From positions 15,858,066 to 15,922,065 of the forward strand of contig CM042145.1 of NCBI GenBank assembly GCA_023376005.1: a DNA stretch of 64,000 nucleotides, given 5' to 3'. The DNA is from Doryteuthis pealeii. Lineage: Eukaryota; Mollusca; Cephalopoda; Myopsida; Loliginidae. The translations under genes and the position numbers were made by a program. The notes beneath the pieces are model-generated. The model was not told the DNA's origin. It searched no databases and saw nothing but the letters and a program-made list of their open reading frames with translations. Of this stretch, positions 38,301 to 53,400 are shown piece after piece. Numbering within the stretch: position 1 is the stretch's first letter; each line of letters starts with the position of its first letter.

Positions 38301-41300
38301 TCACTACTTAGAATAGGCTCAGTCCTAATTAGTGATCTATTTCACTGGGCTAAAGAGCCCTTGGTCACTACTAGAATAGGCTCAGTCCTAATTAGTGATC
38401 TATTTCACTGGGCTAAAGAGCCCTTGGTCACTACTAGAATAGGCTCAGTCCTAATTAGTGATCTATTTCACTGGGCTAAAGAGCCCTTGGTCACTACTAG
38501 AATAGGCTCAGTCCTAATTAGTGATCTATTTCACTGGGCTAAAGAGCCCTTGGTCACTACTAGAATAGGCTCAGTCCTAATTAGTGATCTATTTCACTGG
38601 GCTAAAAGAGCCCTTGGTCACTACTAGAATAGGCTCATTAATTAGATCTATTTCACTAAAGAGCCCTTGGTCACTACTAGAATAGGCTCAGTCCTAATTA
38701 GTGATCTATTTCACTGGGCTAAAGAGCCCTTGGTCACTACTAGAATAGGCTCAGTCCTAATTAGCTACTACTAGAATAGGCTCAGTCCTAATTAGTGATC
38801 TATTTCTCTGGGCTAAAGAGCCCTTGGTCACTACTAGAATAGGCTCAGTCCTAATTAGTGATCTATTTCACTGGGCTAAAGAGCCCTTGGTCACTACTAG
38901 AATAGGCTCAGTCCTAATTAGTGATCTATTTCTCTGGGCTAAAGAGCCCTTGGTCACTACTAGAATAGGCTCAGTCCTAATTAGTGATCTATTTCACTGG
39001 GCTAATTGGTCACTACTAGAATAGGCTCAGTCCTAATTAGTGATCTATTTCACTAAAACTAGAATAGGCTCAGACCTAATTAGTGATCTATTTCACTAAT
39101 TTACTGATTTAAATTAAAAACTTTAATTTTGTGTTTTTCAGCTTAGCCAGTTCTCCCCCGACAGGCAGAAGGATGAACGATGTGGCCGGATTGCAAGTTT
39201 ACTTCAAGCTTTATCTTGTGTGGCCACCAGCAGTCGACTGTGTGAACGCAATGCCATCTTCACCTGCTGTTCCCATATTCAGCTTAACAGTGACATCACA
39301 GTGGCCTTTGTACGAAATGTATGTTATTCTTTCACATTGAACATTTTCTTTTTGGTAATCTGAACATTAGCTACATAAATGAGAGTAACCTCCCCTTGTT
39401 TCTTTCACTTTGAGGAAGCGATCTGTTTTGAATTTGTTCGAATCAATACAACTGCATGTTTTAACACAAAAATATTATAAGATGTGTTCTTAATTGTGCT
39501 TGCGTATTATTTAAAATGAACTTAATTGTTATTAAGAACACATTTTATGATATTTTTGTGTTAAAACATGCAGTTGTATTGATTTGAACGAATTCGTATT
39601 TTCAGTGTAGATTTAAGGTGAAATGAAAATGGCCGACCAAAACATATGGCTTCCTCAAAGTGAAACAAACAAGGGGAGGTTACTCTCATTTATGTAGCTG
39701 ATGTTCAGATTACCCTTTTTTCTTTATGCTTTTTATGTAAATTATTTATTCAATTTCATACATTCATCACTTTCCAATTCTTCTTTCTCTTGTCAGTCAC
39801 TCTATGTACAATTTATTGTTAAGCCGACTTAGCTCAGTCGGTAGAGCATCCAACTAGGAACCGCAAGGTTCCTGGTTCGATACTGGCCCTCGCCAACTCA
39901 GCGTATATGAGTAGCACAGGGATCTGTGCGGTAAAGTGGTGGAGCTAATGGTAGGTGTGGCGCTCCACCACAGATGCTAAAAAAACAATCTCCTTGATCT
40001 AGCACTATTGAAAAGAGGATAGACTCCCTCGCTGTCTGGCTGATTCCAACCTTAGGCCACCCCGTCAACTTTACTTTTTTTGTATTTAAAAAGCTTTCAT
40101 TAGTCTGGTACATAGCCCTCAGATTGCTTACAGTATACTTAGAGTCAAAATGTTGTATACCCTTCTCTCTTCACTTACTTCTTGTCGTATTTTCTATTCT
40201 GGCTGGCTGCTATTCTGATCGTCTATCATCTTGACTTGGTCTGGTCTAGCGTCTCGGATCTCCTAAGGTCTGGTTTTCTATTGCTATGTTCCTGCTGGCT
40301 GGTCGTCCTGGATTCATTTCTTAGTCTTGTTACCAAGACATTCATCAACCACAAGAACATATTAATTATACAAACTTTTATTTCCTTAACTATACATTTC
40401 ATGTAACTAAATATCTGACTAACATAGCGCGCGTGAGTTCTAGTTTTAGGCAGGACCTAAAATGGTTGACTTCTCTGCCTGACGTCTAACTGAAAACTGG
40501 GGACTCTGAAAAAGGTCCCACGTGACTTCACGTATTTTGGCCGGCTTCTGTAATTTTCCATTCAAGGACCCAGCCATGGTATGAAAAGGGTCATCCCCTC
40601 AGAATTACAGGGGACCGACAATAATCTTATGCAACCGCATAGATTATGTAACAAAAAGTTTTGCAATATTTTGGTAATGTGAGACACAATTCATCAGCTC
40701 TGGATACTTTTGACGAGGTTGTCAAGGTGACGAATAATACTGGACTGTGAGATGCCAAACTTGCTAGATTTGCCTTTATGGCTTGGAGCGCGGCCTTGGA
40801 ATCCAGAGTTTTTTAGGCCTACCTAACTTTGTCTAATTTCTTGAATCAACTGCAACCTCCATCTTTCATGCAACAAATGTTTTTGGTTACTTTCACTGCA
40901 TTATGGTCCAGTTTGAACTCGTAAAGCATGTTCCTGAATAATACTTGAAGCATGTTCACCTGTACGGCTTTCAAATTGCACATGGAGTGAAACAACGTAC
41001 AATGTGTCAGCACACCAACTACCATGGGTACCTTCCATGGTTTGGACTGCTTCAATCATGAGATATATGTGCCACAAACTAGCATGTACCAAAATATTGC
41101 AAAACTTTTGACTCACCCTCAGAGAATTGCAAAATATTTTGTTTTAGTGCAAAGAGAAGTTAATTTGAGATTCATTTTAACTTATTTTCTTGTGTTCCTT
41201 TTAATCTTTATTTCTAAGAGGTCAGTATTTTCTTGAGAATGTAAAGCATTGCTTAGAGCATCCTCCTAGGAACCACAAGGTTCTGGGTTCAATACTGGCC

Positions 41301-42430
41301 CTTGCCAACTCAGAGCATTGTTGAAGTGAGTTAGCGTACTGTTGGTTTGAGCAACAACCTAAGCATCACTGAACCAGTGTCAAGACAACTGGTACTTACG
41401 GGAATCCAGAATAGTCCACTCATGCATTTGGGTGATTCCATTCCTTGAGTCCTGATTGGCCGCTTGGTTTCTATGATGTTCTGAGGCTTCATAAATAACC
41501 TGCCATTTTGCAGTAGTCTTTGCAGCAAAACAGGTTCGTATTAAGTTACGACTGCTTGCTGCCTTGTCTTGCTAATTCGACGGTAATTGGAACTAGTATG
41601 ATTATTCTACACGCATGGGTAGCACAGCTTGAATCTGTGTAGTAAGGTGAGGAGCTGATGATCGGTGTGGTGCTCCACCTCAGACACAAAACCAATCTCC
41701 TTGGTATAGCTCTAGTGAAAAGGAGATAGACTCTCACACTGTCCGGTTAATACCAACAATAGGTCATTCAGCCGACTTTTTACTGGGGAGTCTAGAAAGG
41801 AACAAGTCATTGTGTCCCGATTGTGCGTTGGTCACACAAGACTGACGCACTCCTATATACTCAAACAAGAACAACAACCACAGTGTGAAACATGTCAAAC
41901 ACCAGGGTTTTTGCTCACATCAAAAACCGTTATTTTAATGCAAACAATATGAAAGATCTCTTTGAAAAAGTCAACATAGAAGACATTCTGTCCTTTTTGA
42001 AGGGAAATAAAATTATACCATAGAATATAGACATGAACCTAATCAATACCATACAATATAACCCCCAATGATGCTAACACATTGTTAAAATCAATTACTA
42101 CCAAAGCGTAAATATAGATACAACATATATTACTTCCTAACCGCTACGCATGACATAACCCCAGATGGATTGATGTGCCGTTAAAATCAACCAACCAACC
42201 AACTAACACTACTTTTTACTGACTTATCTTTTATCCTTACAGGTTTTGTGTCTTGCAGTTCAGCAGTTGAAATATTCTAGTCTTGAAGATCTTATCATTA
42301 GTCACCTTCCTTTTTTGATCAATAAATGGCTCAGCAACAATCTTGGAATAACTAAATTTCCTTATCAACTGCTTAATTGTTCTTCAGAAGCAGATTTTTA
42401 CATGTAAGTAATGTCTTCTTATGAGAGATT

Positions 42431-42464
<34 letters not shown>

Positions 42465-42645
42465 GTTTGAAATTTCCCCCTCGAATATTTGCTTACAAAA
42501 AAAAAAAGATCTGCTGCTCAAATTGCATTTTTTAATTTTTTATTACTATCTGAATATTTACTTTGACTGTAAATTAAATATTTCTTCTGATTAATAGATG
42601 ATATTCGTTGAACATTAAAATACACGATCGTTTCATTGTACTTTT

Positions 42646-42715
<70 letters not shown>

Positions 42716-44414
42716 TATACAACTTTAAGTTAAAATTCGAATGCCCACTGTTAATTTAGTTGCCTACTCTCTTTCTATTGTGTGTATGCACATATATTAT
42801 ATGTTAATATGAATGGTATTTAAGCCTTTTCTTTGCCATATATATATATATATATATATATAGTGTATTCAGGCAGCAACTTTTAAATTGAAATTAGAAT
42901 GTTCACTGTTTGATAATTTGGTTGCCTACTCTCCCCTTCTCTCTTTTATGAGCATATATAAAGTTTATATATATTGTGTGTATATAACATTTATATATAT
43001 ATTTATATATAGTCACCAATACATTTAAAAGTCCATTTTACCAATGGTTTAGGAACATCACTTTTAGGTGATTATCCATCATCAGAAACATTCACTTTTG
43101 AAAAATGAATGTTTCTGATGACAGATAATCACCTAAAAGTGATGTTCCTAAACCATTGGTAAAACGGACTTTTAAATGTATTGGTGACTATAAATAAATA
43201 AATACAGCTCTTACAGAAGTAATTGAACACTTTATAATCATTTCTCCAATAATAATAATAACAAAGAATTAACTATATATATATATATATATATATATAA
43301 AAGTACAATTTTAAATTCCCTTTTTTTTTTGTTTCATTCAATTGTTTGATGTTCTTAAAGACTTCTTGGTTAAGCTATCTGTCCAATCTTTGCAGACAAG
43401 AGAAGGCAGAATACTGAGTTAATCTGTTCATTAAAAAAATTACTTCAAACTTTAAATCTAAATCGATGCTTTTTTTTCCCCCTTTATTTCTAGGAAATAC
43501 CCCAAAGTTTGTCTCCCATTTTTGATGCTGACCAAACATGAAATTGGCATTGAGCACAATCTGGCCAGTCAAATGGGTGACCAGTGGCTAGTGACACAGT
43601 TAAGAGAATGTGTACTGAAATTAATGGTGCACATTCTCCCATATTTTGCCGTCAACCATTACAAAGTAAATGATGAGAAAATGCAGAAGAAAATTGCAAC
43701 ATCCTATGAACGCTATGAATTGCTTTTAAAGAAAATATCCAAAGAGGTAGGTTGAATATATCCAGATTTCTGAAAATTCTGATTTAAAGAGAAATGTTTA
43801 TGGATAGTCATTTATTTAACTAAACATTCTTCTCTAAATTTCATATGGTTTGCACTTCTCAGCCTCCAAAGATTTCATGATAGACCTCTGTTCAAGCCTG
43901 AAGCACTCTGTTTGATTTGCCACCATTTTGATTAGCCTCAAAAGAAATATTTTTGTGAGATTAAAATAATTTTTTGCCATAAACCAATTCCAAACAATCC
44001 AAAGTTTACTTTTATAGAAAAGAATTCGGGAAAAAAATTTTTTTTTTTTTTTTTTTTTTCCCCCCCTTTGAATGACCCTTGAATCTTGCAACATGAAAAA
44101 ACAAAAACAAAAACTTTTTGCTCACCATTTATTTAAATGTTATTGTAATAGAAAACTTTACTGCAAATCTTTTTTTCTATTTTATTTTTGATTTACAGGA
44201 TATTGAACAAAACATCCAGAAAAGACTTTCTGAACAAGTCGTTGAGATACTTTTGTGCCTTGAAGAGAAACGCAACAGACCCAAGTAAAACATTCATTTC
44301 TTTCTACTCACTCACTTATGCTATCTAAGAAGTTGTTATACAAATATGTTAATATTATTTTGATTTATTAGATGAAGCATTGTCAGTTATTAATAATATC
44401 AGTAATCTTTTATT

Positions 44415-44456
<42 letters not shown>

Positions 44457-47400
44457 ATGTTAATGTATGAGTAGTAGCTTACCGGTGGGTACAAGTTCAA
44501 TCGTTGGAAGCGCACAGTATCCAGGGGTTAACGCCCCATAATCTACCTTTCATTAAATAGTAATTGAAAAAATAATGCCCACAAATTAATTCAAATTTTT
44601 AATCCAATAAACAAAAACGGTTCACGATGAATCTTTGAAAATATAAACATGCGTTCATCTATAAAAGATAAGTCCCATTCCAACGGGCATGTATTGTACC
44701 AACTGAGATTAATCGAAAACTCGATTAATTCAACGGATGTAACCCTGAAGAATCAATTGATGAAACTTGAGTAGGTTACTTCTATCCATTATATATATAT
44801 ATATATATCCCCTTGAACTGGAAATTTACTGTCAAGGCAGATTTTAATTAGATTTTTTTTTACTAATAGAGTAATTTATTTTTGGAACAAATTGCCTAAT
44901 CAGATCAAGAACGGCAATAGGAAATTTTAAGATTGAATTGGATGATGGTATGAAAAAGAAATTAAGAGGGTATTTTTAGGATGAAATATTTAACAGAATT
45001 TGATCTGTATATAAATATTGTATTAATATTGTGAACAATGCGTCAGAAACGGATGGATAACATATGTATTTGCTATCGAAGTCGGATGCTGGGGATTTAT
45101 TACCAACTCAACCTTGGCATTTTTTACTAAACTTGGACTTTCTCCACGAGAAAAGCGGAAATACATAAAAAAGATCCAGGAGAAAGCTCTAACCGCATCA
45201 GCGTGGATATGGCAGTCCTATATTGTGACATCAAACCGACAAAGTCTGGTGGTATCGTGAGATACTGCTGGGGTGTTCTGGGTTAGTGGTAATGATGCTT
45301 CGGTCTGGAAACCATGCCTGAACCCAGAGTCATCATCTGATGAAGGCTTTGTTGGTTGCAATGCTACTGTGTAAATAGCAGTCATTGTATGAAGATTATT
45401 GTATGTATTATGTGCAAAGATTTGTTTTCTTTTAAACTTTGATGTGAGTAGATAGTAAAAAGGGAAGATATCCAGTGATAAACAAACAAATAATAAGATT
45501 GTAGTTTATGTGCAAACGGAGATTGAAATGGTTAATCACATAATAAGTGAATGCGACAAACTGGCACGAAAGGTTTGTTTTGTTTTACGGCATATCAACC
45601 TCGGTGGGTCATTTAATGCCAACAAAATTGTGAAATAAAATTCATTCTTAATGCATAATACAATTTTATTTATCAACTCATGTTTTTCTATTTAACCCAT
45701 AGATGGGACCCTAGCAGGTACTACCACTTCGGGTCAGAGTGGACCAGGGAGAAATGGTGATGAAGGGGTGCTCCACATTCCCCAAACCTCCAAAACTGGA
45801 ACTTTACCATCAGATAGATGTTAACATCATTCCCAGGACATGTAGACCCTCAATCACCGCCTTCTAGCACCCATATGATAAAAAGGGGTTGGAGCTTGCC
45901 ATAAGGGCAATAGGGTTGGGAAAATCATATATGTGCTAGGGCTTGACATGACCAGCCGATTGATCGGAGGGGGCCTCTCCGACCGCCCGTCTAGCCCAAG
46001 ATAGGGCCAAAGTGGAGTATTGCAAGTCATGAACTGCTCATCCACCTGGGCTCTATCCTTAAGCATCACGGGTCGCCAACAGGTGGCCCCATTGGAGGAC
46101 TCTTACCCCTCTGCAGAGGTGCAGTCGGTGCATTCTAATGCCCCAGATGACAGGGCGGTGGCACAAAAGGAATACAAGACTAGGCACAACTAGGTGGAAA
46201 TGGTGATCCACTAGGAATTGTGCAATTTGACAATACTGACAAACGATATATGCACAAACCTGAATCTGTCCTAAAAAGTGAGACCCATAAAATTCTGTGG
46301 GATTTTGAGAGAAATGGATCATCCAATGACAGTCAGACGTTGTGTTAATTAACAAGAAAAAAAAGAACATGTTATCTAGTGGATGTTGCTGTTCCAGCAG
46401 ACCACTGAGTAAAAATGAAAGAAAGTAAAAAGAAAGACAAATACTTGAATCTTGCCAGATAGCTGAAAAAACTGTGGAACATTAAGGTGACGGTGATACC
46501 AATTGTAGTTGGTGCACTTGGAAAGGAGACTGGTGTTGACAGGATAAAGAATATTATGTATATTTTAATCATTGTTAAATTGTCTTTGTATATATATATT
46601 AATTCTTTAAGTGAGCATAATTGTCAGCCAAAGTTGTTTTGTATTGTTTATTACAAATAATGGAGCCAAATGAAAAACAATATCTCAGTGTAACAAACTT
46701 GTTTTTACTTCTTGTAAAATCAAGCATTAAAGAAATAAAGAGCGTGTATATACTGGCTGAACTGGGTTCCAGCAAAGATGATGCTGGTTAAGAAGCAGTG
46801 ATGCTGATAGCTTTTTAATCTAGTGCATCCTGGGACTCATGGATTTGATTTGAATGAGTCCCCGGGAAATTTGATTGGTCCCAACTAAAGTTTCTTAATA
46901 GATTGTAGAGTTTTTATCTATGAACAACTAAAGCCATCTAACCCCTACTTTGTGCCCCATACAGTCTAATTTGTTTCCAAGAAAATATTGAAATGTATTT
47001 ACAGTTAGCTTGAAATGGTAGGGGAAGAAAAAAAAAAACACTGGGATGCATGGATATGATTTTTATCCGTCAGTGACTCAGGACGCATACCTATCAGCAC
47101 CTCTGAAGATGGTTTGTTTGGTATTTTATTTTCACTTCACTTGGGTTTCATAACATTTTTTTCTATAATAATTTTGAAGGCATTCCTGTTCGTTTTTTAA
47201 ACGTTGACATTTTGTTCCTAAATTTCAATACACCTTTTTTATTTTTTCTCTTAAGAATTTTTTTGTTTTATTTTTTTATCTTTTCAGTGTATCTGATCCA
47301 AGTCCAAATCCACCTTTCTATAGCTCCGAGGTTATCATGGCAACACTCAACTTTTTAACTGTTAGCTTCACACATGGCAACTCGACATCACCTGGTGACA

Positions 47401-50400
47401 AGTCTCTCGTTTATGTCCTCTCAAAGGCACCAGTATGTATATACATGTTACCTGTCTCTTAACTTTTTTTGGTGTGGTGCATTTGGCAACAAATTTAATA
47501 GCTGAAATGCACTTTTAAACATAGAATTTAAGTTTCACAATTACAATACACTATTAGTACCTGGGTAGGTAGCAGTTAACCCTCTTGGTACGGTGCATGT
47601 GGTAACAAATTTAATGGCTGGAATGCCTTTTGAAAAAGCTTATAGATATATAAAAAAAAAAAAGATTATTAGAGTTTCACATTTACAATACTACAATACA
47701 TTCTGAGAAGTAATTAAAAAAAAAAAATTAGATCTTGTGTGATGGGGGAGAGTGTGTTTATATGAAAAAATTTATTCACTGATACTTCTAAAAATAACTT
47801 TTACTAAAGTTTCAAAAGTAATAAAATTTTTTTTTATTTTTTTTTTTTAGATTTAATGCAAATTTAGGTCGGTTGGGAACCTCAGGTTCATGGTTCGATA
47901 TCGGCCCTTGCCAACTAGCATATGAGTAGCACAGAGATCTGATGGTAGATATGGCGCTCTGTCTTAGACGCCAAAACAATCTCCTTGGTCTAGCACTAGT
48001 GAAAAGGGGATAGACTCCCTCATTGTCTGGGTGATGCCAACTTTAGGCCACCCTGACGACTTTACTTTATATCAAGCAAAAGGCACTTTCAAGGGTGGGG
48101 GATATATCGCACACGATTCAACATTTTTAAGTAATGTGGGCTAAAGTTTCATCTCTCCCTCACACATTAAGTTTATTTGAACAACTCAAGTTGCTCTCTG
48201 CACCAAAAGGGTTAATTAACACATAGCTCAGTAGGTCCTCGCCAACTCAGCGTATGAGTAGCACAGGATCTGTGCGGTAAAGTAAGGAGCTAATGGTAGG
48301 TGTGGCGCTCCACCTCAGATGCAAAACAATCTCCTTAGTCTAGCGCTATTGAAAAGGGGATAGACTCCTCGCTGACTGGCTGATACCGACTTTAGGCCTC
48401 CCCATCAACTTTACTTTACTATTCTTTATAATAGGGCGAGTTAGCTCAGTCGGTAGAGCGTTCGCTAGAAAACCACAAGGTTCCTAGTTCGATACCGGCC
48501 CTCGCCAACTCAGCGTATGAGTAGCGCAGTGATCTGTGCAGTAAAGTAAGGAGCTATGGTAGGTGTGGTGCTCCACCTCAGACGCAAAAACAATCTCCTT
48601 GGTCTAGCGCTAGTGAAAAGGGGATAACTTCCTCGCTGATTGGCTGATACCGACTTTAGGCCACCCCGACGACTTTACTTACTTATTCTTTATAATTAAA
48701 TTTTTTTAATTGATTCCTCAACAACTCAGCATATGAGTAGCGCAATGATCTGTGCAGTAAAGTAAGGAGCTAATGGTAGGTGTGGCACTCCACCTCAGAC
48801 GCAAAAACAATCTCCTTGGTCTAGTGCTAGTGAAAAGGGGATAGACTTCCTCATTGATTGGCTGATACTGACTTTAGGCCACCCCCGACGACTTTACTTA
48901 CTTATTTTTTTATAATTTAATTTTTTTTTAAATGATTCCTCGAGTTAAAAATATTAAAATCACTTTTTTTTTTTTAATTGCAGGAAAATTTTCAGAAGAT
49001 TCTGCAGTCGTTGGCTGTCCACTTGGGTAGCTGTACCCACCTTTCCGAACAATACCGTGCCATCTGCAGGTATGAACTGTTTGTGAAACTTCTGCTGCAA
49101 GAGTTCAACACTTCCCTGGCTGGCTGCAGAGACTTTATTATGCGTGAGGTCATCTACCGACTACTTCACACCATTAAACGTCTTGCCCTACAAATCACTA
49201 AGTAAGTAAATTGTTTCCCTGTTTTGAAAATGCATACGGTAATACATCTTCTTATATGTATATATTTACCCGTGGTGTAATGGTTAAAGTCATGGGAAAT
49301 GGACTCGTCGCCCCGAGTTCAAATCCTGGATGTGGTCATTGCATTTCACTTAGCGATTATACCCATGGGAAAGGTATGAATCCTACTCTCGCTCCAGTTA
49401 TGGATAAATAGTAGGGCAGACTGGGCTCTTTAACCTTGGTTAGGCAATCGGTCTAGGAAAAGGAAAACTCTGAATTCAAACCTGTTGAACTCCACTTAAG
49501 AAATTGACCTTGTGTCACATCCTGCTTGTGCAGAGGGGTCGGTAAATATATATATTCACCCAGTCCCACCGCACTAGGAAGATGTTAGACAAGGTCAATT
49601 TTTAAGTGGAGTTTAACGAGTTTGAATTCAGAGTTTTCCTTTTCCGAGACTGATTGCCATACCAAGGTTAAAGAGTCCAATCTGCCCTTCTACTTACCCA
49701 TAGCTGGAGGGAGAATAATTGGATTTGTACCTTTCCCAAGGGTATTAACAGACCAACTCCATTGGGAAAGATATGCAGTCACAGCCCAACACACTGTCGG
49801 TGGAGTTCAGAATATACTGACTGTATCCCTTGCAGAGAGGTAAGACAACACCCCAAGGGGTATCCTGAGTTTGACACTAAACTGCATCTGGTGGTGAGGC
49901 TCCAGTTCTGGGGAGTATGGAGTATCATTTCATTGTCATTACTCCCAGGTCCACTCTGACCAGCTATGGGTTAAATAATACCACTACTGTTCTTCTACAA
50001 GGATGGCTTTGGCATTAGATAACCCACAAAGTTTAATATGCCATTAAACAAAGAAACTAAATTATACAAGATCTGTAAGATGATAATGTAGTAAGACATC
50101 TGTACTTTGTTTGTGGGTAGAGCGTCTGACTAGGAACCACAAGGTTCCTGGTTCAATACCGGCCCTCACCAATTCAGTGTATGAGTAGCACAGGAATCTG
50201 CGTGGTAAAGTGAGGAGCTGATGGTACATGTACTCAGATACAAAAAAAAATCTCCTTGGTCTAGCGCTAGTGAAAAGAGGATAGACTCCCTCGCTGTCTG
50301 GCTGATACTGACTTTAGGCCACCCCGAAAACTTTACTTTTTTTTTTACTTATAGTGTTAAAAGGGGCATCAGTTTAATGACATGACAAAGCCACAGTGAA

Positions 50401-53400
50401 AGTAACCCTTCCAGGAAAACTCCAAGATCAAAACTGGAGGAAAGGAAGCTCCAGCATCAAACCTCTGTTGACTTGTAGGTGTCCTTTGACGGGAAAAGTC
50501 TAAGATTAGTAGTAGTAGTAGTAAAAGTCGTCGGGGCGGCCTAAAGTCGGTATCAGCCAATCTGCAAGGGAGTCTATCCCCTTTTTTACTAGCGCTAGAC
50601 CAAGGAGATTTTTTGGCGTCTGAGGTGGAGCGTCACACCTACCATCAGCTCCTTACTTTACCGCACAGATCCCTGTGCTACTCGTATGCTGATTTGGCAA
50701 GGGCCAATATCGAACTAGGAACCTTGGGGTTTCTAGCCGAACGCTCTACCGACTGAGCTAACCTAGCACTTTGTAGTAGTAGTAGTAGTAGTAGTAATCA
50801 TCATCATCATCTTTTTTTCTTTCTTTTAAAAATTGTTTTAAAATTTCTTGTTTAATTTTAGTGGTGTTGAATGCTCACATGACCTGGGTTATTTAGAAGA
50901 CACAATTGTTCGAGGCCTTCGCTTAGTGCAGACGATCAGCAAAGAAGCCATTACCAACTGTGCACAGGTAAGAAATAATATTTATGTTTTTTAATATTTG
51001 TATTCGTTTTGGCATAATTAATTCTTAGGCTTCGTTCAGGAGTTTCCAAATTACATCTCATGGACCACAAGATTTTATCTATCCTGGAATGTTATGGAAA
51101 CTGGATGTTTATTGTTGACGATGCAACGTTTCGGTCATTTAGACCTTCTTCAGGACTCAAATATAGATCTTGCTTCAATGAAGGACATTTTGAGTTCTGA
51201 AGAAGGTCTAAAAGACCGAAACGTTGCATCATCGACAATAAACATCCAGTTTCCATAACATCCCGTGTTTGTCTTCTTTTCTCCACATATTGTCGGATTA
51301 ACGTCCTCATATTTCTCCTATCCTGGAATCTATATATTAATATGCTAGTACCTACTGACGTGTGTCATGCCCAGTCATCACCTCAGATGAATAATGGACC
51401 ATTCCGTTTTGATTCATAAGATATGAATGTATGTGTTCAAGTGTTATGGCATGTCATCACCTCAGATAGATAATGGACCATATCATTGTAATTGTGAGGA
51501 AAGAAAGGGAAGAAAAAGAACATGCTACACATCAGAGGAAGAAAGAAAAAAAGAAAGGTGTGAGATAGAAAGTGATAGTACTTATCGTCTGTTTCAATGA
51601 AGTAGAAAAAAAGAAAAGAAAAAGTAAGGGTAAAAGAAAGAAAGAATTTTACCAGAGATTATCATACTTTTTACATATTAAGCTATTTTACAATAGCTCT
51701 TAAGTAAATGTATCAAACGTTGCAATAATCAAATTATCATACCATGGTATATCTGTACTTCGCTCTAGTATAATTAGTATTACTAGCAAATATATGCACC
51801 TCCGGTGCAAGTATTTAAGTTTTAACGTAATAAAATATATTAAATTATAAAGGCTAATGAAACTAAATAAGAATGCAGATAAAAAGATTTTAAACAAGGG
51901 GGTATAATCAAAAAATAAAACAACTGAAGCTTAATCTTCCATCACTCCCGTCTTTCATTGCTAAATTTAACTAATTAACTATTTAGTTAAAATAGGAAAC
52001 AAAGAATAAAATTACAGTTATTTCTTCTTGTTAATGGATTTCTTTTAAGATTTAACCCCGAGATTTTTGCTCATATTAATTAAATAAAACCAAACAATTA
52101 GAAACCAATAATACTAAGCACATATTTATTAAAATCAAATTTTCAAATATCAATATGCAAATTAGCCTTCCCGTTCACACTGTAAACTGCTATTTTGTTG
52201 TATATATAAATACCATTGCATATTATTAGTATGTAGATCTGGCCAACGCCGGGGGTCCAGTGGCTTTGGCCCTGGATCTTTACAAGTTAATAGCGTCGAT
52301 CCCAGGGGGCTATCCCCCCAGGCAATACCTGCCCCCTTGACTTAAAGGGGCAGGGCTGGGTTTATTGCCCAGCGCCTGAGGCCCCCCTTGAGGGTGAATG
52401 CCGAAGGGATCGACAAAATTTTTGTTCTTTCCCACCCATGAGCTTCGGCTTGTGGGTGGGCCCACGTTAAAACGAGGCCTTGTGCCCAGCCCATACAAGT
52501 GGGGTATGAGGCAAATACCTGTAGATATGGTCAACAGTATTAATAATGTAAAACAATTTTATTAATAATTGAGGTTTAAATAAAAATAAAATCATGTAGA
52601 ATATGACATAAATAATTAAGGGAATTGTAATTTGAGTAGTAATATAGTTTTGGTTACAGACAGACAAACAAACACACAATCTCCATTATGATAAGATTTT
52701 ATACAGCATGAGTTATCCATATTTTTAAGTCCTTTTGTTTCTTTAACTTTATAAGTGAGTCTATTTGAATCATGAAAAACTATTATAGCTGTTTTTCTTC
52801 TTTCTTTCTTTTCAGGAGTTCTGCAAATATATTCCCCTAGTGATCCACGCTCTGCTTCCATATTCCAGTGGCTTCACATTCAGTGAAGATGTACGTATGT
52901 TTCTTATGCCTTTATACAAGTACATAACTAAGGGCCATTCCATCATCGTGTAATGGTTAGCAAGCTAGTCTCGCAGATCCATTACTACTGAATAGCAAGC
53001 TCAATCCTCACTGAATGACCCATACTTGCAACCTCGTGTCAAATTCTACCCATGGCGAAACGGGTTGGGTAAATACCTACAAGTAGAAAAGTCATGGGTA
53101 ATTTAATGGTTATAGTTATAGAAAATGGGGTCACCGAGTTCAAATTCTGGACAGGGATGTTTTCATTTCACTTAGTGTAAAGTTTTTAAATGCCATCCTT
53201 GGCCAGTTGAAAAGGGCTTAAAGTAAGTAAGTCCTGAGTTATGGAATCCTTTGGAATAAGTCCTATCCTGCGTATTGTTAAAGGTCCAGTGATTTAATCC
53301 TATGTCCGTCGTCCACGAAAGTCGAAGTAGTCATGGCCAGTACTGTCGGTTTAAGTATTCATGGTTCTTGCTAAGTCTATAAGTAAAAGCGGGCGTCTAG

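Noticed and set aside
38361..39024. Open frames with a 21-residue repeat in the 63-bp array
   Set aside because: Same explanation: a stop-free unit divisible by three. No splice context and no known repeat protein.
38225..39105. CRISPR-like regular repeats
   Set aside because: There are no unique spacers between repeats; it is a head-to-tail minisatellite in an animal intron.
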